A stretch of 64,000 nucleotides of DNA, taken from Bradyrhizobium sp. CCBAU 51765 (GTDB taxonomy: Bacteria > Pseudomonadota > Alphaproteobacteria > Rhizobiales > Xanthobacteraceae). This document shows, piece by piece, positions 9,142 to 17,177 of the stretch. The stretch lies in NCBI RefSeq assembly GCF_015291725.1, contig NZ_CP030038.1, positions 2,965,001-3,029,000 on the forward strand, read 5' to 3'. Below the pieces are notes generated by a model. It saw only the letters and a program-made list of their open reading frames with translations, was not told the origin of the DNA and searched no databases. Made by a program: the position numbers and the translations under genes. Every line of letters begins with the position of its first letter. Position 1 is the stretch's first letter.

Positions 9142-9353
9142 GCCTGTTCTCCATCAACGCTTTCGTAACCGAGCGTTCGTTGCGGCTCATCAAGGCCTGA
9201 TTCTCGCCCGGAATTAGTTAACGAGCTGTAAATCTCCGGCATTCGCGAGAAAAAGCTCAATCTTCCCAACGTCATGTCTGTGTGGCGGTGTGGCGATGTG
9301 CGCGGCTCCGGCGCCCCGAATCACGTACGACCCGGCAAAAGCGCGGGTTTCAT

Positions 9354-9368
9354 TTCATGCTTCGTTAG
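9354..9368 (+). promoter_or_regulatory. Degenerate CtrA-like box before fliC1
   Basis: TTCA-TGCTTCG-TTAG keeps the 4-7-4 spacing of CtrA boxes with two mismatches. The other two upstream flagellins have the same type of element about 80-95 bases before the start. A CCCGGCAAAAG stretch begins at 9331. The rest of the 9142-9462 gap shows no gene. Confidence 0.4.
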
Positions 9369-9443
9369 AAGTCTCGGCGCCACGGTCCGCCGGTCGCTGG
9401 GTCAATCTCGATCCAAGCAGACGCGTAACAGTAGCGTCGTTTA

Positions 9444-9462
9444 CCAGAAAGGTAACAGAGTC
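9444..9462 (+). promoter_or_regulatory. Conserved flagellin mRNA leader motif (fliC1)
   Basis: CCAGAAAGGTAACAGAGTC abuts the ATG and contains the ribosome site. Nearly the same string precedes the second and third flagellins. Conservation beyond the ribosome site suggests a binding site, possibly for FlbT. Confidence 0.5.
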
Positions 9463-11733
9463 ATGTCCGGTATCGTTCTCTCCGCATCGGTTCGTCAGAA
9501 CCTGCTCTCCCTCCAGTCCACCGCTGACCTCCTCGCCACCACACAGAATCGTCTGTCGACCGGCAAGAGCGTCAACTCGGCCCTGGACAATCCCACCAAC
9601 TTCTTCACCGCCCAGTCGCTCGACAACCGCGCCAGCGACATCAACAATCTGCTCGACGGCATCGCCAACGGCGTGCAGGTGCTGCAGGCTGCCAACACCG
9701 GCATCACCTCGCTGCAGAAGCTGATCGACAGCGCCAAGTCGATCGCCAACCAGGCGCTGCAGACCACCGTCGGCTACTCCACCAAGTCCAACGTCTCCAC
9801 CACGATTGCGGGTGCGACCGCCGCCGACCTGCGCGGCACGACGTCCTATGCCAGCAACACCGCGCTCAGCAGCGTGCTGTACAGCGGCGCTGCCGGCGGC
9901 ACGACCGCTGCGACGGGCACGACGACTCTCGGCGCGACCCAGGGCACGTTCTCGAACGCGGTTGCCGTGAACGCCGCCGACGGCACCACCGCTGTGACGG
10001 GCACGATGACCCTGATCGGCACCACCGCCGCCACCAAGATCGGCACGGCTCCCGCCGACGGCGACACGCTGACGGTGAACGGCAAGACCATCACCTTCCG
10101 CGCCGGCTCGGCCCCGCTCGCTGCCGCGGTCCCGAGCGGCTCGGGCGTCAGCGGCAACCTCGTGACCGACGGCAACGGCAACACCACCGTCTATCTCGGC
10201 ACCGCCGGCACCCCGGCCGCGACCGTCAATGACGTGCTGACCGCGATCGACCTCGCCAGCGGTGTGCAGACCTCGACGATCACCAACGGTGCAGCGACGA
10301 TCGGCGCTGCCTCCGCTGCGACGCCGTCGTCGATGGCCGCAGGCATCGTGACGCTGAAGAGCTCGGCGGGTGCGGACGTATCCGTGACCGGCAAGGCCGA
10401 CCTGCTCAAGGCGTTTGGCCTGACCACTGCGACGGGTGGCGGCAACGCCACGGCGACGGCGACCCGCACGACCAGCTCGGGCTCGCTGGGCGCTCTGATC
10501 ACGGACGGTTCGACGCTGAACGTCGACGGTCACGTCATCACCTTCAAGAACGCGCCGGTTCCGGGCTCGACCAACGCCCCGGCGATCCCGACCGGCTCCG
10601 GCAAGAGCGGCAACGTGATCACCGATGGCAACGGCAACTCGACGGTCTACCTCCAGGCCGGCACTGTCGCCGACGTGCTCAACGCGATCGACCTTGCCAC
10701 CGGCGTGCAGACCGCCACCATTGCCGCCAACGGTGCCGCGACGCTTGCGGCCGCCTCGGGCCAGATCGCCTCGTCGATCAACGCCTCCGGCCAGCTCAAG
10801 CTCTCGACCGGCATCAATGCCGACCTGGCGATCACCGGCACCGGCAACGCGCTGAACGCGCTTGGCCTTGCCGGCAACACCGGCACCGCCACTGCGTTCT
10901 CGGCGGCGCGCACCTCCGGCATCGGCGGCATCAGCGGCAAGACCCTGACCTTCACCTCCTTCAACGGCGGCACCGCGGTTGACGTCACCTTCGGCGACGG
11001 CACCAACGGCACGGTCAAGACGCTCGACCAGCTCAACTCGAAGCTTCAGGCCAACAACCTGTCCGCGACGATCGACGCCAACGGCCTGCTGACGATCTCG
11101 ACCACCAACGACTACGCGTCCTCGACCATCGGTTCGAGCGCCGCAGGTGGTGCGATCGGCGGCACGCTGACCTCGTCGCTCACCTTCTCGACGGCTTCCA
11201 CCCCCGTCCAGGACGTCGTCGCGCAGACCTCGCGTGCCAATCTGGTGTCTCAGTACAACAACATCCTGAACCAGATCGACACGACGGCGCAGGACTCCTC
11301 GTTCAACGGTGTCAACCTCTTGAACGGCGACCAGCTGAAGCTGGTGTTCGACGAGACCGGCAAGTCGAACCTGAGCATCACCGGCGTGACCTACAACTCC
11401 AAGGGTCTGGGCCTTGCTGCGCTGACCAGCGGTGTCGACTTCATCGACAACGCTGCCACCAACAAGGTGCTGACCAACCTGAACGCTGCGTCGAGCACGC
11501 TGCGCTCGGAAGCCTCGAGCCTCGGTTCGAACCTCTCGGTGGTGCAGGTGCGTCAGGACTTCAACAAGAGCCTGATCAACGTGCTGCAGACCGGTTCGGC
11601 CAACCTGACCCTGGCCGACACCAACGTCGAGGCGGCCAACAGCCAGGCGCTGTCGACCCGTCAGTCGATCGCGGTCTCCGCGCTGTCGCTGGCCAACCAG
11701 TCGCAGCAGAGCGTGCTCCAGCTGCTCCGCTAA
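9463..11733 (+). CDS. fliC: Flagellin 1 of 4 (large subpolar-type)
   Basis: A 756-residue flagellin. I chose ATG 9463 because SGIVLSASVRQNLLSLQ matches the other three flagellins and the shared leader abuts it; the open frame upstream to 9274 is not conserved. N-terminal D0/D1 (about residues 1-150) and C-terminal helices (NLTLADTNVEAANSQALSTR and the final SLANQSQQSVLQLLR) are typical. The centre carries repeated beta modules beginning near residues 198 (DGDTLTVNGKTITF), 347 (DGSTLNVDGHVITF) and 487 (SGKTLTFTSFNGG). It is secreted by the flagellar export apparatus and polymerised. A terminator follows, so it is probably monocistronic. It differs from the next flagellin at only about 20 residues by eye. 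Confidence 0.95.
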   Translation: MSGIVLSASVRQNLLSLQSTADLLATTQNRLSTGKSVNSALDNPTNFFTAQSLDNRASDINNLLDGIANGVQVLQAANTGITSLQKLIDSAKSIANQALQTTVGYSTKSNVSTTIAGATAADLRGTTSYASNTALSSVLYSGAAGGTTAATGTTTLGATQGTFSNAVAVNAADGTTAVTGTMTLIGTTAATKIGTAPADGDTLTVNGKTITFRAGSAPLAAAVPSGSGVSGNLVTDGNGNTTVYLGTAGTPAATVNDVLTAIDLASGVQTSTITNGAATIGAASAATPSSMAAGIVTLKSSAGADVSVTGKADLLKAFGLTTATGGGNATATATRTTSSGSLGALITDGSTLNVDGHVITFKNAPVPGSTNAPAIPTGSGKSGNVITDGNGNSTVYLQAGTVADVLNAIDLATGVQTATIAANGAATLAAASGQIASSINASGQLKLSTGINADLAITGTGNALNALGLAGNTGTATAFSAARTSGIGGISGKTLTFTSFNGGTAVDVTFGDGTNGTVKTLDQLNSKLQANNLSATIDANGLLTISTTNDYASSTIGSSAAGGAIGGTLTSSLTFSTASTPVQDVVAQTSRANLVSQYNNILNQIDTTAQDSSFNGVNLLNGDQLKLVFDETGKSNLSITGVTYNSKGLGLAALTSGVDFIDNAATNKVLTNLNAASSTLRSEASSLGSNLSVVQVRQDFNKSLINVLQTGSANLTLADTNVEAANSQALSTRQSIAVSALSLANQSQQSVLQLLR

Positions 11734-11760
11734 GTCGCGGTCAACATCGCAAGCAGGATC

Positions 11761-11796
11761 CGGCGGCGGGGCTTCGGCCCCGCCGCTTTGTTTTTG
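11761..11796 (+). terminator. Terminator of fliC1
   Basis: GCGGCGGGGC-TTCG-GCCCCGCCGC followed by TTTGTTTTT is a strong intrinsic terminator. Confidence 0.85.
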
Positions 11797-11996
11797 CATC
11801 GGCATCTGAGTGCCGCTCGCCAAGACGGGACGGTGCATCTGGATACAGCAATTGCGTACTCTTAGTTATGGTTGACGAGTGGCAAATGCCTTCCCATTGG
11901 GCAAGAAAGCGTCGTCTTATCAGGGCGATATGCGCGAGCTCGACGGAGCGTGACACTGCCATATGGTGAATCCGCGCAAGGTTTGGCGCGACACGC

Positions 11997-12011
11997 TTTA
12001 TGCTTTGTTAG
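11997..12011 (+). promoter_or_regulatory. Degenerate CtrA-like box before fliC2
   Basis: TTTA-TGCTTTG-TTAG, followed by CC, lies 80 bases before the second flagellin. The CTTTGTTAGCC core is identical before the third flagellin. The rest of the 11797-12091 gap contains no convincing gene. Confidence 0.42.
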
Positions 12012-12073
12012 CCGTCTGCGTTCACCGTCCCGCACATCGATTAATCCTAATCGAAGTTTTGTTGCGTTGCGTA

Positions 12074-12091
12074 CCAGAAGGGTAACACTCA
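12074..12091 (+). promoter_or_regulatory. Conserved flagellin mRNA leader motif (fliC2)
   Basis: CCAGAAGGGTAACACTCA immediately precedes the ATG, matching the leaders of the first and third flagellins. Confidence 0.5.
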
Positions 12092-14362
12092 ATGTCCGGT
12101 ATCGTTCTCTCCGCGTCGGTTCGTCAGAACCTGCTCTCCCTCCAGTCCACCGCTGACCTTCTCGCCACCACGCAGAGCCGTCTGTCGACCGGCAAGAGCG
12201 TCAACTCGGCTCTGGACAATCCCACCAACTTCTTCACCGCCCAGTCGCTCGACAACCGCGCCAGCGACATCAACAATCTGCTCGACGGCATCGCCAACGG
12301 CGTGCAGGTGCTGCAGGCCGCCAACACCGGCATCACCTCGCTGCAGAAGCTGATCGACAGCGCCAAGTCGATCGCCAACCAGGCGCTGCAGACCACGGTC
12401 GGCTACTCCACCAAGTCCAACGTCTCCACCACGATCTCGGGTGCGACCGCGGCCGACCTGCGCGGCACGACGTCGTATGCCAGCAACACCGCGCTCAGCA
12501 GCGTGCTGTACAGCGGCGCTGCCGGCGGCACGACCGCTGCGACGGGCACGACGACTCTCGGCGCGACCCAGGGCACGTTCTCGAACGCGGTTGCCGTGAA
12601 CGCCGCTGACGGCACCACCGCTGTGACGGGCACGATGACCCTGATCGGCACCACCGCCGCCACCAAGATCGGCACGGCTCCCGCCGACGGCGACACGCTG
12701 ACGGTGAACGGCAAGACCATCACCTTCCGCGCCGGCTCGGCCCCGCTCGCGGCCGCGGTTCCGAGCGGCTCGGGCGTCAGCGGCAACCTCGTGACCGACG
12801 GCAACGGTAACACCACCGTCTATCTCGGCACCGCCGGCACCCCGGCCGCGACCGTCAATGACGTGCTGACCGCGATCGACCTCGCCAGCGGTGTGCAGAC
12901 CTCGACGATCACCAACGGTGCAGCGACGATCGGCGCTGCCTCCGCTGCGACGCCGTCGTCGATGGCCGCAGGCATCGTGACGCTGAAGAGCTCGGCGGGT
13001 GCGGACGTGTCCGTGACCGGCAAGGCCGACCTGCTCAAGGCGTTTGGCCTGACCACTGCGACGGGTGGCGGCAACGCCACGGCGACGGCGACCCGCACAA
13101 CCAGCTCGGGCTCGCTGGGCGCTCTGATCACGGACGGTTCGACGCTGAACGTCGACGGTCACGTCATCACCTTCAAGAACGCGCCGGTCCCGGGCTCGAC
13201 CAACGCCCCGGCGATCCCGACCGGCTTCGGCAAGAGCGGCAACGTGATCACCGATGGCAACGGCAACTCGACGGTCTACCTCCAGGCCGGCACTGTCGCC
13301 GACGTGCTCAACGCGATCGACCTTGCCTCCGGCGTGCAGACCGCCACCATTGCCGCCAACGGTGCCGCGACGCTTGCGGCCGCCTCGGGCCAGATCGCCT
13401 CGTCGATCAACGCCTCCGGCCAGCTCAAGCTCTCGACCGGCATCAATGCCGACCTGTCGATCACCGGCACCGGCAACGCGCTGAATGCGCTCGGCCTCGC
13501 CGGCAACACCGGCACCGCCAGCGCATTCTCGGCGGCGCGCACCTCCGGCATCGGCGGCATCAGCGGCAAGACCTTGACCTTCACCTCCTTCAACGGCGGC
13601 ACCGCGGTTGACGTCACCTTCGGCGACGGCACCAACGGCACGGTCAAGACGCTGGATCAGCTCAACTCGAAGCTTCAGGCCAACAACCTGTCCGCGACGA
13701 TCGACGCCAACGGCCTGCTGACGATCTCGACCACCAACGACTACGCGTCCTCGACCATCGGTTCGAGTACCGCGGGTGGTGCGATCGGCGGCACGCTGAC
13801 CTCGTCGCTCACCTTCTCGACGGCTTCCACCCCCGTCCAGGACGTCGTCGCGCAGACCTCGCGTGCCAATCTGGTCAACCAGTACAACAACATCCTCCAG
13901 CAGATCGACTCGACCGCGCAGGACTCCTCGTTCAACGGTGTCAACCTCTTGAACGGCGACCAGCTGAAGCTGGTGTTCGACGAGACCGCCAAGTCGAGCC
14001 TGAGCATCACCGGCGTGACCTACAACTCCAAGGGTCTGGGCCTTGCTGCGCTGACCAGCGGTGTCGACTTCATCGACAACGCTGCTACCAACAAGGTGCT
14101 GACCAACCTGAACGCTGCGTCGAGCACGCTGCGCTCGGAAGCCTCCGCTCTGGGTTCGAATCTGACCATCGTGCAGGTGCGTCAGGACTTCAACAAGAAC
14201 CTGATCAACGTGCTGCAGACCGGTTCGTCCAACCTGACCCTGGCCGACACCAACGTCGAGGCGGCCAACAGCCAGGCGCTGTCGACCCGTCAGTCGATCG
14301 CGGTCTCCGCGCTGTCGCTGGCCAACCAGTCGCAGCAGAGCGTGCTCCAGCTGCTCCGCTAA
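12092..14362 (+). CDS. fliC: Flagellin 2 of 4
   Basis: A 756-residue flagellin nearly identical to the preceding copy in protein and DNA. The few changes include N to S at residue 29 (TTQSRLS), and a cluster near the C-terminal D1 region (VNQYNNILQQIDST, ASALGSNLTIVQ). The identity runs through the stop codon to the terminator (AAGTCGCGGTCAACATCGCA in both), while the upstream region differs. This pattern points to a recent duplication or ongoing gene conversion. The central repeat modules are the same as in copy 1. It has its own promoter region and terminator. Confidence 0.95.
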   Translation: MSGIVLSASVRQNLLSLQSTADLLATTQSRLSTGKSVNSALDNPTNFFTAQSLDNRASDINNLLDGIANGVQVLQAANTGITSLQKLIDSAKSIANQALQTTVGYSTKSNVSTTISGATAADLRGTTSYASNTALSSVLYSGAAGGTTAATGTTTLGATQGTFSNAVAVNAADGTTAVTGTMTLIGTTAATKIGTAPADGDTLTVNGKTITFRAGSAPLAAAVPSGSGVSGNLVTDGNGNTTVYLGTAGTPAATVNDVLTAIDLASGVQTSTITNGAATIGAASAATPSSMAAGIVTLKSSAGADVSVTGKADLLKAFGLTTATGGGNATATATRTTSSGSLGALITDGSTLNVDGHVITFKNAPVPGSTNAPAIPTGFGKSGNVITDGNGNSTVYLQAGTVADVLNAIDLASGVQTATIAANGAATLAAASGQIASSINASGQLKLSTGINADLSITGTGNALNALGLAGNTGTASAFSAARTSGIGGISGKTLTFTSFNGGTAVDVTFGDGTNGTVKTLDQLNSKLQANNLSATIDANGLLTISTTNDYASSTIGSSTAGGAIGGTLTSSLTFSTASTPVQDVVAQTSRANLVNQYNNILQQIDSTAQDSSFNGVNLLNGDQLKLVFDETAKSSLSITGVTYNSKGLGLAALTSGVDFIDNAATNKVLTNLNAASSTLRSEASALGSNLTIVQVRQDFNKNLINVLQTGSSNLTLADTNVEAANSQALSTRQSIAVSALSLANQSQQSVLQLLR

Positions 14363-14390
14363 GTCGCGGTCAACATCGCAAGCAGGATCC

Positions 14391-14421
14391 GGCGGCGGGG
14401 CTTTGGCCCCGCCGCTTTTTC
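14391..14421 (+). terminator. Terminator of fliC2
   Basis: GGCGGCGGGGC-TTTG-GCCCCGCCGC with a following T run, almost the same as after fliC1. Confidence 0.85.
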
Positions 14422-14594
14422 GTATGTCATTCGACCTTTCGAGAAACCAGGGAGACGCTCTGAAAAGTAACCAGCGGTTATGGTTAATGGAGCGTAAGCG
14501 CAGAGAAACGCCAGTTATTTCAGACGGATTGTCGATGCCATCCGCGCCTTCCGGCAGCTTATGGTGAACCGCCGCTTATGCAGGCGAGACGCGT

Positions 14595-14609
14595 TTCACC
14601 CTTTGTTAG
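14595..14609 (+). promoter_or_regulatory. Degenerate CtrA-like box before fliC3
   Basis: TTCA-CCCTTTG-TTAG, then CCATG, lies about 80 bases before the third flagellin. The remainder of the 14422-14687 gap shows no gene. Confidence 0.42.
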
Positions 14610-14670
14610 CCATGTCCGCGCAGGCTGTGCCCGTCACTCGATCCGAAGCGATCGAACGAAGACGCGTAAG

Positions 14671-14687
14671 CCAGAAGGGTAAGAGTC
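14671..14687 (+). promoter_or_regulatory. Conserved flagellin mRNA leader motif (fliC3)
   Basis: CCAGAAGGGTAAGAGTC abuts the ATG and aligns with the two preceding flagellin leaders. Confidence 0.5.
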
Positions 14688-16958
14688 ATGTCCGGTATTG
14701 TTCTCTCTGCGTCGGTTCGTCAGAACCTGCTCTCTCTCCAGTCCACCGCCGACCTCCTCGCCACCACACAGAACCGTCTGTCGACCGGCAAGAGCGTCAA
14801 CTCGGCTCTGGACAATCCCACCAACTTCTTCACCGCACAGTCGCTCGACAACCGCGCCAGCGACATCAACAACCTGCTCGACGGCATCGCCAACGGCGTG
14901 CAGGTGCTGCAGGCCGCCAACACCGGCCTGACCTCGCTGCAGAAGCTGATCGACAGCGCCAAGTCGATCGCCAACCAGGCGCTGCAGACCACGGTCGGCT
15001 ACTCCACCAAGTCCAACGTCTCCACCACGATCGCGGGCGCAACCGCCGCCGACCTGCGCGGCACGACCTCCTATGCCAGCGCGACCGCCTACAGCAACGT
15101 GCTGTATAACGGCACGGCGGGCGGCGTTACCGCGGCCGTCGCAACCACCACCCTTGGCGCGACGCAAGGTACGTTCTCGAATACGGTTGCCGTGAACGCT
15201 GCCGACGGCACCACCGCCGTGACAGGCACGATGACCCTGATAGGCACCACCGCCGCCACCAAGATCGGCACGGCTCCCGCCGACGGCGACACGCTGACGG
15301 TGAACGGCAAGACCATCACCTTCCGCGCCGGCTCGGCTCCCTTGGCGGCCGCCGTTCCGGCCGGCTCGGGCCTCAGCGGCAACCTCGTGACCGACGGCAA
15401 CGGCAACACCACCGTCTATCTCGGCACCGCCGGCACCCCGGCCGCGACCGTCAACGACCTCCTGACCGCGATCGACCTCGCCAGCGGCGTGGGTACCTCG
15501 GTGATCGCAAGCGGGTTGGCGACGATAGCGACGAGCGCGGGCCAGACACCCTCCTCGATCGCCGCAGGTATCGTGGCGCTGAAGAGCTCGACGGGTGCGG
15601 ATCTGTCGTTGACCGGCAAGGCCGACCTGCTCAAGGCGCTGGGCCTCTCCAGCGCAACGGGCGGCGGCAATGCGTCGCTGAGCGTCAACCGGACCACGAC
15701 CGCGAGCTCGCTGGGATCGCTGATTTCCGATGGTGCATCCCTGAATGTCGACGGCCACGTCATTACCTTCAAGAACGCGCCGGTTCCGGGCTCAGCAGGT
15801 GCGCCGGCCATTCCAGCCGGGTTCGGCAAGAGCGGCAACGTGATCACCGACGGCAACGGCAACTCGACCGTCTACCTCCAGGCCGGCACTGTCGCCGACG
15901 TGCTCAACGCGATCGACCTCGCCACCGGCGTGCAGACCGCATCGATTGCGGCCAACGGCGCGGCGACACTGAATACCGCAACCGGCCAGAGCAAGTCGTC
16001 GATCAACACCAGCGGCCAGCTCCAGCTCTCGACCGGCATCAACGCCGACCTGTCGATCACCGGCACCGGCAACGCGCTGGCGGTGTTTGGTCTTTCGGGC
16101 AACACCGGCAATGCGACGGCGTTCTCGGCGGCGCGCACCTCCGGCATCGGCGGAATCAGCGGCAAGAGCCTGACCTTCACCTCCTTCAACGGCGGCACTG
16201 CGGTCGACGTCACCTTCGGCGACGGCACCAACGGCACGGTCAAGACGCTCGACCAGCTCAACTCGAAGCTTCAGGCCAACAACCTGTCAGCGACGATCGA
16301 CGCCAATGGCCTGCTGACGATCACGGCGTCCAATGATTATGCCTCCTCGACGCTCGGCTCGACCGCCGCGGGCGGTGCGATCGGCGGCACGCTGACCTCG
16401 GCGCTGACGTTCTCGACGGCTTCCACGCCCGTCCAGGATGCGGTCGCACAGACGGCCCGTGCGAACCTAGTATCTCAGTACAACAACATCCTGAACCAGA
16501 TCGACACGACCGCGCAGGACTCCTCGTTCAACGGCGTCAACCTCTTGAACGGCGATCAGCTCAAGCTGGTGTTCGACGAGACCGGCAAGTCGAGCCTGAA
16601 CATCACCGGGGTGACCTACAACTCGAAGGGCCTCGGCCTCGCCGCGCTGACCGTCGGCGTCGACTTCATCGACAACGCCGCCGCCAACAGGGTGCTGACC
16701 AACCTGAACGCCGCCTCGAGCACGTTGCGCTCGGAGGCCTCGAGCCTCGGTTCGAACCTCTCGGTGGTGCAGATCCGTCAGGACTTCAACAAGAACCTGA
16801 TCAACGTGCTGCAGACCGGCTCGTCCAACCTGACCCTGGCCGACACCAATGTCGAGGCGGCCAACAGCCAGGCGCTGTCGACCCGCCAGTCGATCGCGGT
16901 CTCCGCGCTGTCGCTGGCCAACCAGTCGCAGCAGAGCGTGCTCCAGCTGCTCCGCTAA
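14688..16958 (+). CDS. fliC: Flagellin 3 of 4
   Basis: A 756-residue flagellin with the same N- and C-terminal helices as copies 1 and 2. It diverges mainly in the exposed centre (for example SATAYSNVLYNGTAGGV and the stretch around residues 265-370), while the flanking polymerisation regions stay nearly identical. The repeat modules keep the same positions and total length. The ATG at 14688 follows the shared leader. Its own terminator at 16987 makes it monocistronic. The pattern of a variable centre within fixed ends suggests diversification of the filament surface, which is inference. Confidence 0.95.
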   Translation: MSGIVLSASVRQNLLSLQSTADLLATTQNRLSTGKSVNSALDNPTNFFTAQSLDNRASDINNLLDGIANGVQVLQAANTGLTSLQKLIDSAKSIANQALQTTVGYSTKSNVSTTIAGATAADLRGTTSYASATAYSNVLYNGTAGGVTAAVATTTLGATQGTFSNTVAVNAADGTTAVTGTMTLIGTTAATKIGTAPADGDTLTVNGKTITFRAGSAPLAAAVPAGSGLSGNLVTDGNGNTTVYLGTAGTPAATVNDLLTAIDLASGVGTSVIASGLATIATSAGQTPSSIAAGIVALKSSTGADLSLTGKADLLKALGLSSATGGGNASLSVNRTTTASSLGSLISDGASLNVDGHVITFKNAPVPGSAGAPAIPAGFGKSGNVITDGNGNSTVYLQAGTVADVLNAIDLATGVQTASIAANGAATLNTATGQSKSSINTSGQLQLSTGINADLSITGTGNALAVFGLSGNTGNATAFSAARTSGIGGISGKSLTFTSFNGGTAVDVTFGDGTNGTVKTLDQLNSKLQANNLSATIDANGLLTITASNDYASSTLGSTAAGGAIGGTLTSALTFSTASTPVQDAVAQTARANLVSQYNNILNQIDTTAQDSSFNGVNLLNGDQLKLVFDETGKSSLNITGVTYNSKGLGLAALTVGVDFIDNAAANRVLTNLNAASSTLRSEASSLGSNLSVVQIRQDFNKNLINVLQTGSSNLTLADTNVEAANSQALSTRQSIAVSALSLANQSQQSVLQLLR

Positions 16959-16986
16959 TAAGCCACTGAAATTACAAATCAAAATC

Positions 16987-17020
16987 GAGCGGCGGGGCCA
17001 TTTGCCCCGCCGCTCTTTTT
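16987..17020 (+). terminator. Terminator of fliC3
   Basis: GAGCGGCGGGGC-CATTT-GCCCCGCCGCTC followed by TTTTT. Confidence 0.88.
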
Positions 17021-17067
17021 GCATTTGGAGGCGGGCAGGAGCCTTCACCCGCCATTAACCCTATCCC

Positions 17068-17082
17068 TTAAACCGGCGTTAA
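17068..17082 (+). promoter_or_regulatory. CtrA-type box before fliC4
   Basis: TTAA-ACCGGCG-TTAA followed by CC is a perfect TTAA-N7-TTAA site 95 bases before the fourth flagellin. A third TTAA at 17054 precedes it. The other flagellins have only degenerate forms. Confidence 0.65.
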
Positions 17083-17177
17083 CCATACTTTAAAGGACAC
17101 CTTCTAAAACTGGACCAAAGCCCCGCTTTGCAGACGGCGCGGCCGATTCGTATCCGGTTCAAGAGGAAGACTCGCCA

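Noticed and set aside
9274..9462. Upstream extension of flagellin 1 (63 extra residues)
   Set aside because: The extension is not shared by the other flagellins and covers the promoter-like box and leader motif.
9355..11838. Very long open frame antisense to flagellin 1, and similar antisense frames over flagellins 2-4
   Set aside because: They mirror codon bias of the GC-rich, repetitive flagellin genes, encode Arg/Gly/Val-rich low-complexity sequence and recur exactly where the flagellins recur.
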